NCBI GenBank assembly: GCA_051745935.1
Contig: JBNJEM010000030.1
Coordinates: 1-26,061 of the forward strand
Reading direction: 5' to 3'
From: JBNJEM01 sp051745935
GTDB taxonomy: Bacteria > Planctomycetota > Planctomycetia > Pirellulales > Pirellulaceae
Length of the DNA: 26,061 nt
Both the position numbers and the translations under genes were made by a program. Shown here in pieces: positions 1 to 6,114 of the stretch (position 1 is the first letter of the stretch; every line of letters starts with the position of its first letter). The notes below the pieces were generated by a model. That model searched no databases and had not been told where the DNA came from. It saw nothing but the letters and a program-made list of their open reading frames with translations.

Positions 1-41
1 CTTCCAAGCTGAAGACGAGGGTTCGATTCCCTTCACCCGCT
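1..41 (+). tRNA. tRNA-Gly(TCC), 3' part only
   Basis: The window opens inside the anticodon loop CTTCCAA (bases 1-7), which reads anticodon TCC, for glycine. A T-arm follows at 19-33, with a 5-bp stem and loop TTCGATT. The 3' acceptor strand CACCCGC (34-40) and a T discriminator at 41 complete it. The 5' half lies outside the window. No CCA is encoded. A tRNA-Gly followed by tRNA-Thr just before tuf is the same arrangement as the tufB tRNA cluster of E. coli. Confidence 0.9.
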
Positions 42-48
42 CTTGGAG

Positions 49-121
<73 letters not shown>

Positions 122-181
122 CTTTCGTGGGCGGGTAGCTTGACCTGCTGATTGTTTTTCTGGTTCGCTGTGTTGTGTTAA

Positions 182-213
182 GTGTCTGTAGCAAATTACG
201 TGTCTGTAGCAAA
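182..213 (+). repeat. 14-base direct repeat upstream of tuf
   Basis: GTGTCTGTAGCAAA occurs at 182-195 and again at 200-213, an 18-base period, in the AT-richer leader between tRNA-Thr and tuf. The two copies are identical. Function is not evident; a protein- or RNA-binding site in the tuf leader is possible. Confidence 0.85.
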
Positions 214-244
214 ACGACATCCGTTTAATTAGGTGTGGAAAGCA

Positions 245-1441
245 ATGGCCAAGGATACATTCAAACGAGACAAGCCGCATGTCAACGTGGGGACGATCGG
301 TCACATCGATCATGGCAAGACGACCCTGACGGGCGCCATTCTGGCGGCTCAAGCCCACAAGGGGCTTGCCGAATTCAAGTCGTACGCGGACATAGCGAAA
401 GGTGGGACGGTTCGTGACGCGACCAAGACGTTGACCATTGCGGTGGCTCACGTCGAGTACCAGACGGAGAACCGTCACTACGCTCACATTGATTGTCCCG
501 GACACGCGGACTTCATTAAGAACATGATTACGGGGGCGGCCCAGATGGACGGGGCCATTCTCGTGGTTTCGGCGGCGGATGGTCCGATGCCCCAGACCAA
601 GGAGCACGTCCTGTTGGCCCGGCAGGTGGACGTGCCGGCCATTGTGGTGTTTCTCAACAAAGTGGACTTGGTGGATGACGAGGAGCTGTTGGATCTGGTG
701 GAGATGGAAGTTCGCGAGTTGTTGACTCAGTACGATTTCCCCGGCGAAGAGTTGCCGATTGTGCGAGGGTCCAGTCTGGCGGCTTATCAGAATCCCGAGG
801 ATCCGGAAGCGACCAAGTGTATTGGCGAGTTGATGGACGCGATCGATGATCACATCCCGGAGCCTGAGCGATCGGTTGACAAACCGTTTTTGATGGCGAT
901 CGAGGACGTGTTCTCAATCGAGGGGCGCGGGACGGTGGCCACCGGTCGTATTGAAAGCGGCATCGTCAAGGTGGGTGACGAGGTGGAGATCGTGGGGCTG
1001 AGCCCCCAGAGCCGCAAGACCACCTGTACCGGGGTCGAGATGTTCCGCAAGCTGCTTGACCAGGGCCAAGCGGGCGATAACGTGGGGTGTCTGTTGCGTG
1101 GGGTCAAGCGGGACGAGATTGAGCGGGGGCAGGTCCTCGCCAAGCCGGGTTCGATTACGCCTCACACGGAATTTGAAGGGGAAGTGTACTGCTTGTCCAA
1201 AGAGGAAGGCGGGCGTCACACGCCGTTTTTCAGCGGGTATCGTCCCCAGTTCTATTTCCGCACGACGGACGTGACGGGTACGGCGAATCTCGTGGATGCC
1301 GAAATGTGCATGCCGGGGGACAACGTGAAGATCACCGTGGAGTTGCATAAGCCCATCGCGATGGGAGACGGTGTCCGCTTCGCGATTCGCGAAGGCGGTC
1401 GGACGGTCGGCTCCGGGGTGGTGACCAAGGTTATCAATTAG
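245..1441 (+). CDS. tuf: Elongation factor Tu
   Basis: EF-Tu is the cytoplasmic GTPase that delivers aminoacyl-tRNA to the ribosomal A site. The product is 398 residues. The P-loop GHIDHGKTT is at residues 19-27, DCPGH at 83-87 and NKVDL at 138-142, followed by beta-barrel domains 2 and 3 (TVATGRIE, then the C-terminal half ending VVTKVIN). ATG 245 is chosen because it gives the family start MAKDTF; an in-frame GTG at 233 would add four residues. A GGAAAG just upstream may be a weak ribosome-binding site. Switch I is unusual: the normal R-G-I-T-I is replaced by K-T-L-T-I (residues 61-65), keeping the Mg-coordinating Thr but not the Arg-Gly. I associate this form with planctomycete EF-Tu. It follows the tRNA cluster, as tufB does in E. 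coli. Confidence 0.98.
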   Translation: MAKDTFKRDKPHVNVGTIGHIDHGKTTLTGAILAAQAHKGLAEFKSYADIAKGGTVRDATKTLTIAVAHVEYQTENRHYAHIDCPGHADFIKNMITGAAQMDGAILVVSAADGPMPQTKEHVLLARQVDVPAIVVFLNKVDLVDDEELLDLVEMEVRELLTQYDFPGEELPIVRGSSLAAYQNPEDPEATKCIGELMDAIDDHIPEPERSVDKPFLMAIEDVFSIEGRGTVATGRIESGIVKVGDEVEIVGLSPQSRKTTCTGVEMFRKLLDQGQAGDNVGCLLRGVKRDEIERGQVLAKPGSITPHTEFEGEVYCLSKEEGGRHTPFFSGYRPQFYFRTTDVTGTANLVDAEMCMPGDNVKITVELHKPIAMGDGVRFAIREGGRTVGSGVVTKVIN

Positions 1442-1520
1442 TTTTCGTCCGGTTGTCGGCCTTTTTTCGCCAGGGAGCGGGGAGGAGGGTCGGTGGCGTC
1501 GGGCGACTGTGGTATTTTGC

Positions 1521-1597
1521 AGGGGTGTAGCTCAATTTGGCAGAGCACTGGTCTCCAAAACCAGCGGTTGCGAGTTCGAGTCCCGCCGCCCCTGCCA
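1521..1597 (+). tRNA. tRNA-Trp(CCA)
   Basis: Acceptor AGGGGTG (1521-1527) pairs with CGCCCCT (1587-1593). D-arm is GCTC/GAGC (1530-1546). Anticodon stem CTGGT/ACCAG encloses loop CTCCAAA, anticodon CCA for Trp. The T-arm is 1570-1586 with loop TTCGAGT. The discriminator is G (1594) and a 3' CCA is encoded (1595-1597), unlike the two tRNAs upstream. The T-stem has one A.C mismatch (1573 against 1583). A tRNA-Trp next to secE is a common bacterial linkage. Confidence 0.95.
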
Positions 1598-1759
1598 TTA
1601 TTTGTTTGTGTTGGCGCGAGCCGTGCCGGTGGGCGTCGCGGGAAAGCTTGTTCGAGGGTTGGTTGTGCCGCTGCGGGTAACGGGCGGGGTGGCCGGCGGG
1701 CTTCCGGGGCGACACCAGTTAAATGGGGCGTGGTCGACCGAGGGTGTGTGGGACGCTTG

Positions 1760-2185
1760 ATGAGTAACGAAAAGACGCTCACCGCGGGATCGTTGGTTGC
1801 GGAACTGTTCCGGGCTGGTATCTACAAACGGAACCAGGGGCGGGTCGCCCGTCAAGTGACGTGCGCTGTCGTGTGGGTGGTCTCGGCGCTGGGGGCCTGG
1901 CGCGCCTGGCTGACCGTTGACGAGGCCAGCCTCCAGTACCTGGTCGGAGGGGCGATTCTGTTTGTCGGCGTCTGGGCCGGTTACCGCATCGTTAATATTC
2001 CCCAGTTCGCCGACTTTTTGATCGCCGTGGAAGCGGAAATGAACAAGGTCTCCTGGCCGGCGAAGAGCGAGTTGATTCGCAGCTCCGCGGTGGTGATCCT
2101 GGTCATCTTCCTGTTGGCGTCCATTTTGTTTGGGTACGACCTGCTGTGGCAACGCATTTTTTTCCTCATCGGGGTGCGGTATTAG
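1760..2185 (+). CDS. secE: Preprotein translocase subunit SecE
   Basis: SecE clamps SecY in the SecYEG protein-export channel of the inner membrane. The product is 141 residues with three predicted membrane segments at about 32-50, 59-77 and 107-130. The conserved amphipathic helix and hinge E-M-N-K-V-S-W-P (92-99) come just before the last, essential segment. Three segments resemble the E. coli form; many bacteria keep only the last. ATG 1760 is chosen because the open frame further upstream runs back through tRNA-Trp. The 162 bases between tRNA-Trp and this start hold no gene that I can see. It is followed by nusG, the usual order. Confidence 0.93.
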   Translation: MSNEKTLTAGSLVAELFRAGIYKRNQGRVARQVTCAVVWVVSALGAWRAWLTVDEASLQYLVGGAILFVGVWAGYRIVNIPQFADFLIAVEAEMNKVSWPAKSELIRSSAVVILVIFLLASILFGYDLLWQRIFFLIGVRY

Positions 2186-2238
2186 TCGGAGTCCGTGGCC
2201 CGAACGGGGTCTGAGTCCAGCGCGAGAACCAAGTTATA

Positions 2239-2338
2239 CCGGTCCCGGATGACTTTCTCCGCCGCGAGTCCGACCAACGGGAGGACGGCTTGCGTCGGGC
2301 AGCTTTCCACCCGGAACAATCCAACCGCCTGAAAGATA
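2239..2338 (+). repeat. Dispersed intergenic repeat, copy A (nusG leader)
   Basis: About 100 bases that recur at 15610-15709 with 11 differences over the 98 bases compared (about 89% identity). A 37-base core (2258-2294) is identical to 15629-15665. It contains GTCC/GGAC (2268-2271, 2283-2286) with an outer GCC/GGC, and a second hairpin CGGG/CCCG (2296-2299, 2310-2313), both also present in copy B. It ends 17 bases before the nusG start codon. A 27-codon frame (ATG 2249 to TGA 2332) exists in this copy. It may be an RNA element, a mobile repeat or a tiny gene; the sequence alone does not decide. Confidence 0.85.
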
Positions 2339-2355
2339 ACCACAAAGGTGTAAAC

Positions 2356-3339
2356 GTGACGAGCGACCCGCACCATCAGGATGAACAGCCGCCAGAGCCG
2401 CTGGGCTTTCCGCCCGGGGTGGATGGTGAGTCGGGCGGTGGAGACGCGCCGCGAGCGGATGCGCCGGCGGAGGCCGGAGACCTGGGAGGGGAAGTCTCGT
2501 CCCAGGCCGAGGGTGGCGAAGGGAACGCGTCGCGGGCGACGCCTTCGGGGGAGTCTTCGCGGTCCAGTGAGCCGGAAGATGAGGGGGGCGAGGAGGCGGC
2601 CCGAGGAGCGGACGCCGAGACGCCCGGGCAACGGGACCCGGCGGAGGCTGGTTCGGCGGCCGAGGCGGACCATCCGGCGAGTGATGCTCGGGAGAACGAA
2701 TCGGACGCTGAAGACGACGCTCGAGAGAGCGAAGCGGGCGCTCAAGCAGACGAGTCGGGCGCTGAAGAAGCTGAAGAAGCTGAACAAGAGGAGGAGGGGG
2801 TCAAGCAGTGGTACATCGTCAAGGTGCAGGTGAACCGGGAAGATTCGGTTCGCAGGGCCTTGGAACGGCGGATCAAGCTGGCCGGTTTGGAGGAGGACTT
2901 CGGGGACATCGTGGTTCCCACGGAAGACGTGGCGGAGTTCAATAAGAGCGGAAAGCGGCGGATTGTCAAAAAGAAGCTGTATCCAGGGTACATCATGGTC
3001 AACCTGGTGCTCAACGACGATACCTGGTTCCTCGTGCGGGAAACCCCGGGGATCGGTGATTTCACGGGGTCCGCCGGCAAGCCGACGCCCATGGAACCGC
3101 ACGAGGTGGATCGCATCGTGACGACCTCTCGCACGGCCGAAAGCGGCGAGCCTTCGGTGAGGACGTCCATTCCGTTCAAGCCGGGGGATCGCGTGCGGGT
3201 CAAGGAAGGTTATTTTCAGAACTTCGAAGGGGACGTTGACACGATTGACGACGCGAACGGCCGGGTGACCGTGATGATCAACATTTTCGGTCGGTCCACG
3301 CCGGTGGAGTTGGAACATTGGCAAGTTGAATCGGTGTGA
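2356..3339 (+). CDS. nusG: Transcription elongation/antitermination factor NusG, with long acidic N-terminal extension
   Basis: NusG binds the RNA polymerase clamp, suppresses pausing and links polymerase to Rho or to the ribosome. The GTG start at 2356 is preferred because AAAGGTG (2344-2350) lies five bases upstream; the open frame reaches back to a TTG at 2290 inside the repeat. The product is 327 residues. The first ~148 are low-complexity and rich in Glu, Ala, Asp, Gly and Ser, with a run of Glu-Glu-Ala units near the end. The NGN domain begins near residue 149 (VKQWYIVKVQVN) and includes KLYPGYIMV. The KOW domain is about 272-327 (PFKPGDRVRVKEG...FEGDVDTI). E. coli NusG is 181 residues, so the extension nearly doubles the protein. 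It lies between secE and rplK, as usual. Confidence 0.95.
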   Translation: MTSDPHHQDEQPPEPLGFPPGVDGESGGGDAPRADAPAEAGDLGGEVSSQAEGGEGNASRATPSGESSRSSEPEDEGGEEAARGADAETPGQRDPAEAGSAAEADHPASDARENESDAEDDARESEAGAQADESGAEEAEEAEQEEEGVKQWYIVKVQVNREDSVRRALERRIKLAGLEEDFGDIVVPTEDVAEFNKSGKRRIVKKKLYPGYIMVNLVLNDDTWFLVRETPGIGDFTGSAGKPTPMEPHEVDRIVTTSRTAESGEPSVRTSIPFKPGDRVRVKEGYFQNFEGDVDTIDDANGRVTVMINIFGRSTPVELEHWQVESV

Positions 3340-3381
3340 ATCGCCTGGGAACGCGGGCGGGACGCGTTGTGAGGGGCGATT
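3339..3381 (+). promoter_or_regulatory. Nested stem-loop in the rplK leader, candidate L1 target
   Basis: AATCGCC (3339-3345) pairs perfectly with GGCGATT (3375-3381). Inside it, AACGCG (3350-3355) pairs with CGCGTT (3363-3368). The two helices are joined by an asymmetric internal loop of 4 and 6 bases. L1 represses the L11-L1 mRNA in E. coli by binding a structure of two helices with an asymmetric loop near this point. The fold is seen in the sequence; L1 binding is inference. Confidence 0.5.
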
Positions 3382-3423
3382 GGAGCCGAAAAGAATCCGT
3401 AGAGTGATTGGGTGGCGGGAATC

Positions 3424-3849
3424 ATGGCAAAACAGCTCGTTGGACAAGCGAAATTTCAAGTGCCGGGTGGTCAGGCTACCCCGGCGCCGCCGGTGGGAAC
3501 GTCGTTGGGCAAGTACGGGATCAATCTAGGGCAGTTCGTCCAACAGTTCAACGACCGCACGAAAGAGTACAGCGGGACACCGATCCCGGTGATTGTAAGC
3601 GTATACAAGGATCGCAGTTTCGATTTCGTCACCAAGAGTCCGCCGGCGGCTTCCCTGTTGAAGCAGGCGGCAAGCATCGCCAAGGGCTCGGGCGTGCCGA
3701 ACGTCAACAAGGTGGGCAGGGTTACTCGGGGGCAGATTGAAGAGATCTGCCAGAAGAAAATGGCCGACCTGAACGCCAGTGATCTGGATAACGCTCGCCG
3801 CATTATTGAAGGGACGGCCCGCAGCATGGGGTTGGAGGTAGTGGACTGA
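3424..3849 (+). CDS. rplK: 50S ribosomal protein L11
   Basis: L11 forms the base of the GTPase-associated stalk on 23S rRNA. The product is 141 residues, the normal length. The N-terminal domain has the conserved proline-rich segment PAPPVGTSLGKYGIN (about 25-39), which faces translation factors. The C-terminal rRNA-binding domain includes TKSPPAASLLKQAA and a GSGVPN segment. ATG 3424 gives the family start MAKQ; an in-frame GTG at 3412 would add four residues. Its TGA overlaps the rplA ATG by one base (TGATG), implying translational coupling. Confidence 0.97.
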   Translation: MAKQLVGQAKFQVPGGQATPAPPVGTSLGKYGINLGQFVQQFNDRTKEYSGTPIPVIVSVYKDRSFDFVTKSPPAASLLKQAASIAKGSGVPNVNKVGRVTRGQIEEICQKKMADLNASDLDNARRIIEGTARSMGLEVVD

Positions 3850-4526
3850 TGCCGAAGAAATCGAAACGTTATGCCGCCATGGTGGAAAAGGTCGGCCGCG
3901 GGCCGTTCCCATTGGCGGACGCCGTGGAAACGTTAAAGGAGTTCGACACCACGAAGTTCGACCAGAGCGTCGAGGTTCACATGCACTTGGGAGTGGATCC
4001 CAAGCAGGCGGACCAGATTGTGCGTGGATCCATCGTGCTGCCGCATGGGATTGGCAAGACGCAGCGCGTGGTGGTCTTCGCCAAGGGGGATTTGGCCAAG
4101 GCGGCTGAAAACGCCGGCGCCGATGAGGTCGGCCAGGAGGAGTTGGCCAAGAGGATCCAGGACGGCTGGCTGGAGTTTGATGCCTGTATCGCCACCCCGG
4201 ACATGATGAGCGTGGTGGGCCGCTTGGGACGCGTGCTCGGCCCGCGAGGTCTGATGCCCTCGCCCCGAAGCGGCACGGTCACGCAGGACGTGGAGCAGGT
4301 GGTGCGGGAGTACAAGGCCGGGAAGGTCGAGTTCCGCAATGACTCGGGCGGCAACGTCCACGCGGTGGTGGGCCGGATGAGTTTTGATAACGGCCAGTTG
4401 CGGGAAAACATTCAAGCCTTTATTGATCGCATCGTGAGCATGAGGCCAAGTGCGATGAAAGGGACGTACGTCCGGGGCATTGCGATTTGTGGGGCCATGA
4501 GCCCGGGGATTCGGGTGGCGGCCTGA
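3849..4526 (+). CDS. rplA: 50S ribosomal protein L1
   Basis: L1 forms the mobile L1 stalk that helps release E-site tRNA, and in many bacteria it represses its own operon. The product is 225 residues, close to the usual ~230. It has the conserved GRLGRVLGPRGLMPSPRSGTV signature (near residues 121-141) and the C-terminal GTYVRGIAICGAMSPGIRV. It starts within the rplK stop codon, so L11 and L1 are likely made in equal amounts. The nested stem at 3339-3381 is a candidate binding site for this protein. Confidence 0.97.
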   Translation: MPKKSKRYAAMVEKVGRGPFPLADAVETLKEFDTTKFDQSVEVHMHLGVDPKQADQIVRGSIVLPHGIGKTQRVVVFAKGDLAKAAENAGADEVGQEELAKRIQDGWLEFDACIATPDMMSVVGRLGRVLGPRGLMPSPRSGTVTQDVEQVVREYKAGKVEFRNDSGGNVHAVVGRMSFDNGQLRENIQAFIDRIVSMRPSAMKGTYVRGIAICGAMSPGIRVAA

Positions 4527-4694
4527 ACCGGCACGCCCGAGAGTCGGCGCGGTCGGGGACGACGCAATCCGGAGAACCCGGCCCCAAAGGCGATGAGGGC
4601 TCGTCTTCGGCTGGAAAGGGCGCGGACGCCGTGTGTGGCCGGTACTGACAAGTCCCATCGGGGTTGCCCGGCGGTGGCGGGGCCTGGTGCCGGT
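4527..4694 (+). promoter_or_regulatory. Structured leader between rplA and rplJ, possible L10 leader
   Basis: ACCGGCAC at 4527-4534, directly after the rplA stop, is perfectly complementary to GTGCCGGT at 4687-4694. This could close a ~150-base domain. Smaller hairpins lie inside, such as CCGA-GAG-TCGG and CCGG-AGAAC-CCGG. Bacterial rplJ genes usually carry an L10-binding leader here. I did not recognise the L10-leader kink-turn motif with certainty. A short palindrome CCACGTATGTGG (4715-4726) lies just before the rplJ start. No other gene fits in the 211-base gap. Confidence 0.35.
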
Positions 4695-4737
4695 GGCATG
4701 AACCAATACACCAACCACGTATGTGGCTGATTAAGAA

Positions 4738-5265
4738 ATGAGTAGATACGTCAAACAGTTAATCGCGAACGATATTTCCCGGCGGCTGGATGGAGTCGAA
4801 AATGCGTTGCTGGTCAACGTGATCGGGATGGACGCCAACCGGACCGTCGGGTTGCGGCGTGAGCTGCGCCAGAAAAACATGAGTTTGATGGTCGTCAAAA
4901 ACAGCATGGCGCGCCGCGCGACCGAGGGAACCCCCTTGGCTCCCGCCTTCGCCTCGGTTGACGGGACGTTGGCGGTCGTCTGGGGCGGTGAGGATTTCAT
5001 CTCATTGGTCAAGGAGGTCTCCCGGCTGGACAAGTCGGAGGATTACGAGCCGTTTGCCGCTCGGGCGGGCGTCATGGATGGCGAGCAATTGACGCCGGAA
5101 CGGATCAGCGAAATCAGCAAATGGCCCAACCGCGAGGAGCAATTGAGCATCTTGTCGGGACAGATCCTCTCGCCGGGGGCCAAGTTGTCCTCGCAGTTGA
5201 TCGGGCCGGGCGGCGCCTTGGCCAGTCAAATTGAGAAGAAATCAGAAGGAGAAGAGGCCGGTTAG
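4738..5265 (+). CDS. rplJ: 50S ribosomal protein L10
   Basis: L10 anchors the L12 dimers to the stalk base. The product is 175 residues, typical of the family. The N-terminal RNA-binding domain (about 1-100) includes LRRELRQKNMSLMVVKNSMARRA. The C-terminal helix carries the L12 dimer-binding region. It ends in an acidic tail (EKKSEGEEAG). The ATG at 4738 is the first in frame and has no strong Shine-Dalgarno, only a weak TAAG. The gap to rplL is 172 bases. Confidence 0.96.
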   Translation: MSRYVKQLIANDISRRLDGVENALLVNVIGMDANRTVGLRRELRQKNMSLMVVKNSMARRATEGTPLAPAFASVDGTLAVVWGGEDFISLVKEVSRLDKSEDYEPFAARAGVMDGEQLTPERISEISKWPNREEQLSILSGQILSPGAKLSSQLIGPGGALASQIEKKSEGEEAG

Positions 5266-5276
5266 GGCGCTGGGAG

Positions 5277-5292
5277 CCCGGTCTCTCCCGGG
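5277..5292 (+). other. Stem-loop between rplJ and rplL
   Basis: CCCGG (5277-5281) pairs with CCGGG (5288-5292) around loop TCTCTC. GGGAG (5272-5276) can alternatively pair with CTCCC (5285-5289), giving two exclusive folds. No T-run follows, so it is not an obvious terminator. It may help adjust L12 levels relative to L10, but this is inference. Confidence 0.4.
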
Positions 5293-5437
5293 AAGCATCC
5301 GCGAGGGGGGTGGGCGGGTGCCGATCTTTGGAATTTGGATTTGTCGGTGTGCATCACTATTCACTGACCGGTAAGCTATAGCACTGGGCGTTGCTCCCGC
5401 GCGACGCCGGATATTTGGAGAAAGGGAACAATTCACC

Positions 5438-5851
5438 ATGTCTGACGACACTGCCACGATGGAATTTTCGGACGCCGCCAAGGAACTCGGTGACAAGATC
5501 GCCGGCCTGACGCTCAAGGAAGCCAAGGAATTGAGTGACTACTTGAAAGAAGCTCATGGTATTGAACCCGCCGCCGGTGGCGGCGTCGTGATGGCGGCGG
5601 GCGCCCCGGGTGAAGAGGGCGGGGCGGCCGAAGAAGAACAAACGGAATTCGACGTCGTGATGACGTCCTTTGGCGAAAAGAAGCTCAACGTGGTCAAGGT
5701 CGCGAAGAACCTGACGGGAACCACGTTGATGGAAGCCAAAAAGATGGTCGAGAACGTGCCGGTTGCGATCAAGGAAAAAGTTTCCAAGGAGGAGGCCGAG
5801 CAGGTCAAGGCCGAATTGGAAAAGGCCGGGGCCTCGGTCGAACTCAAGTGA
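5438..5851 (+). CDS. rplL: 50S ribosomal protein L7/L12
   Basis: L12 is the multicopy stalk protein that recruits translational GTPases. The product is 137 residues, slightly longer than the usual ~120-130. The N-terminal dimerisation helices are about 8-45. A flexible Ala/Gly-rich hinge with an acidic stretch (GGAAEEEQTEF) follows. The conserved C-terminal domain (about 70-137) contains EKKLNVVKVAKNLTGTTLMEAKKMVE and ends ELEKAGASVELK. AAAGGG upstream of ATG 5438 may be the ribosome-binding site, with rather long spacing. Confidence 0.96.
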   Translation: MSDDTATMEFSDAAKELGDKIAGLTLKEAKELSDYLKEAHGIEPAAGGGVVMAAGAPGEEGGAAEEEQTEFDVVMTSFGEKKLNVVKVAKNLTGTTLMEAKKMVENVPVAIKEKVSKEEAEQVKAELEKAGASVELK

Positions 5852-5874
5852 TGCCATCCATCCCAGGACCAGTA

Positions 5875-5907
5875 CCCCGCGCTTTCCGTCTCCCTGGAGG
5901 GGCGGGG
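5875..5907 (+). promoter_or_regulatory. Stem-loop between rplL and rpoB
   Basis: CCCCGC (5875-5880) pairs with GCGGGG (5902-5907) around a 21-base loop. It sits soon after the rplL stop in a 263-base gap. In E. coli the rplL-rpoB gap holds an attenuator and an RNase III site that reduce polymerase subunit synthesis. A second inverted repeat, GTTGAA/TTCAAC (5913-5918, 5931-5936), follows and is trailed by GCTTTT. Attenuation is inferred. The rest of the gap up to the rpoB start is GC-rich and shows no gene. Confidence 0.4.
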
Positions 5908-6114
5908 AATAGGTTGAACGCCGGTTGATTTTCAACGCTTTTGAGTGCAAACGCTGTTTTGTGCTTTCGATTCCACGGGGGTGGTGCGCGCCAGCGCCCC
6001 CCGTTCTGCTCTGTTCGCCGTCGCCGTCGCCGGTGCGGCGGTGTTGGGCCGCGCGCCGTGGTCGGCGGCGGCCGTTCTATTCGTGATCCGTTTCGCATGG
6101 AGCTTACTCTGTCT

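Noticed and set aside
1447..1470. T-run after tuf as an intrinsic terminator
   Set aside because: The T6 tract is preceded only by a 3-bp stem (CCG/CGG), too weak to call; tRNA-Trp also lies just downstream.
2381..2833. Arginine-rich frame overlapping the nusG extension
   Set aside because: It is the shifted frame of the acidic Glu/Ala codons, with no separate ribosome-binding site and no family resemblance; the acidic frame joins directly to the NGN domain.
5335..5363. Possible promoter before rplL (TTGGAT-17-TATTCA)
   Set aside because: Only about three of six bases match in each hexamer, so it is not distinguishable from chance.
5941..6114. N-terminal extension of RpoB from TTG 5941
   Set aside because: The translated sequence is Arg/Gly-rich and unlike RpoB, and no ribosome-binding site precedes the TTG; the family resemblance begins after ATG 6115.
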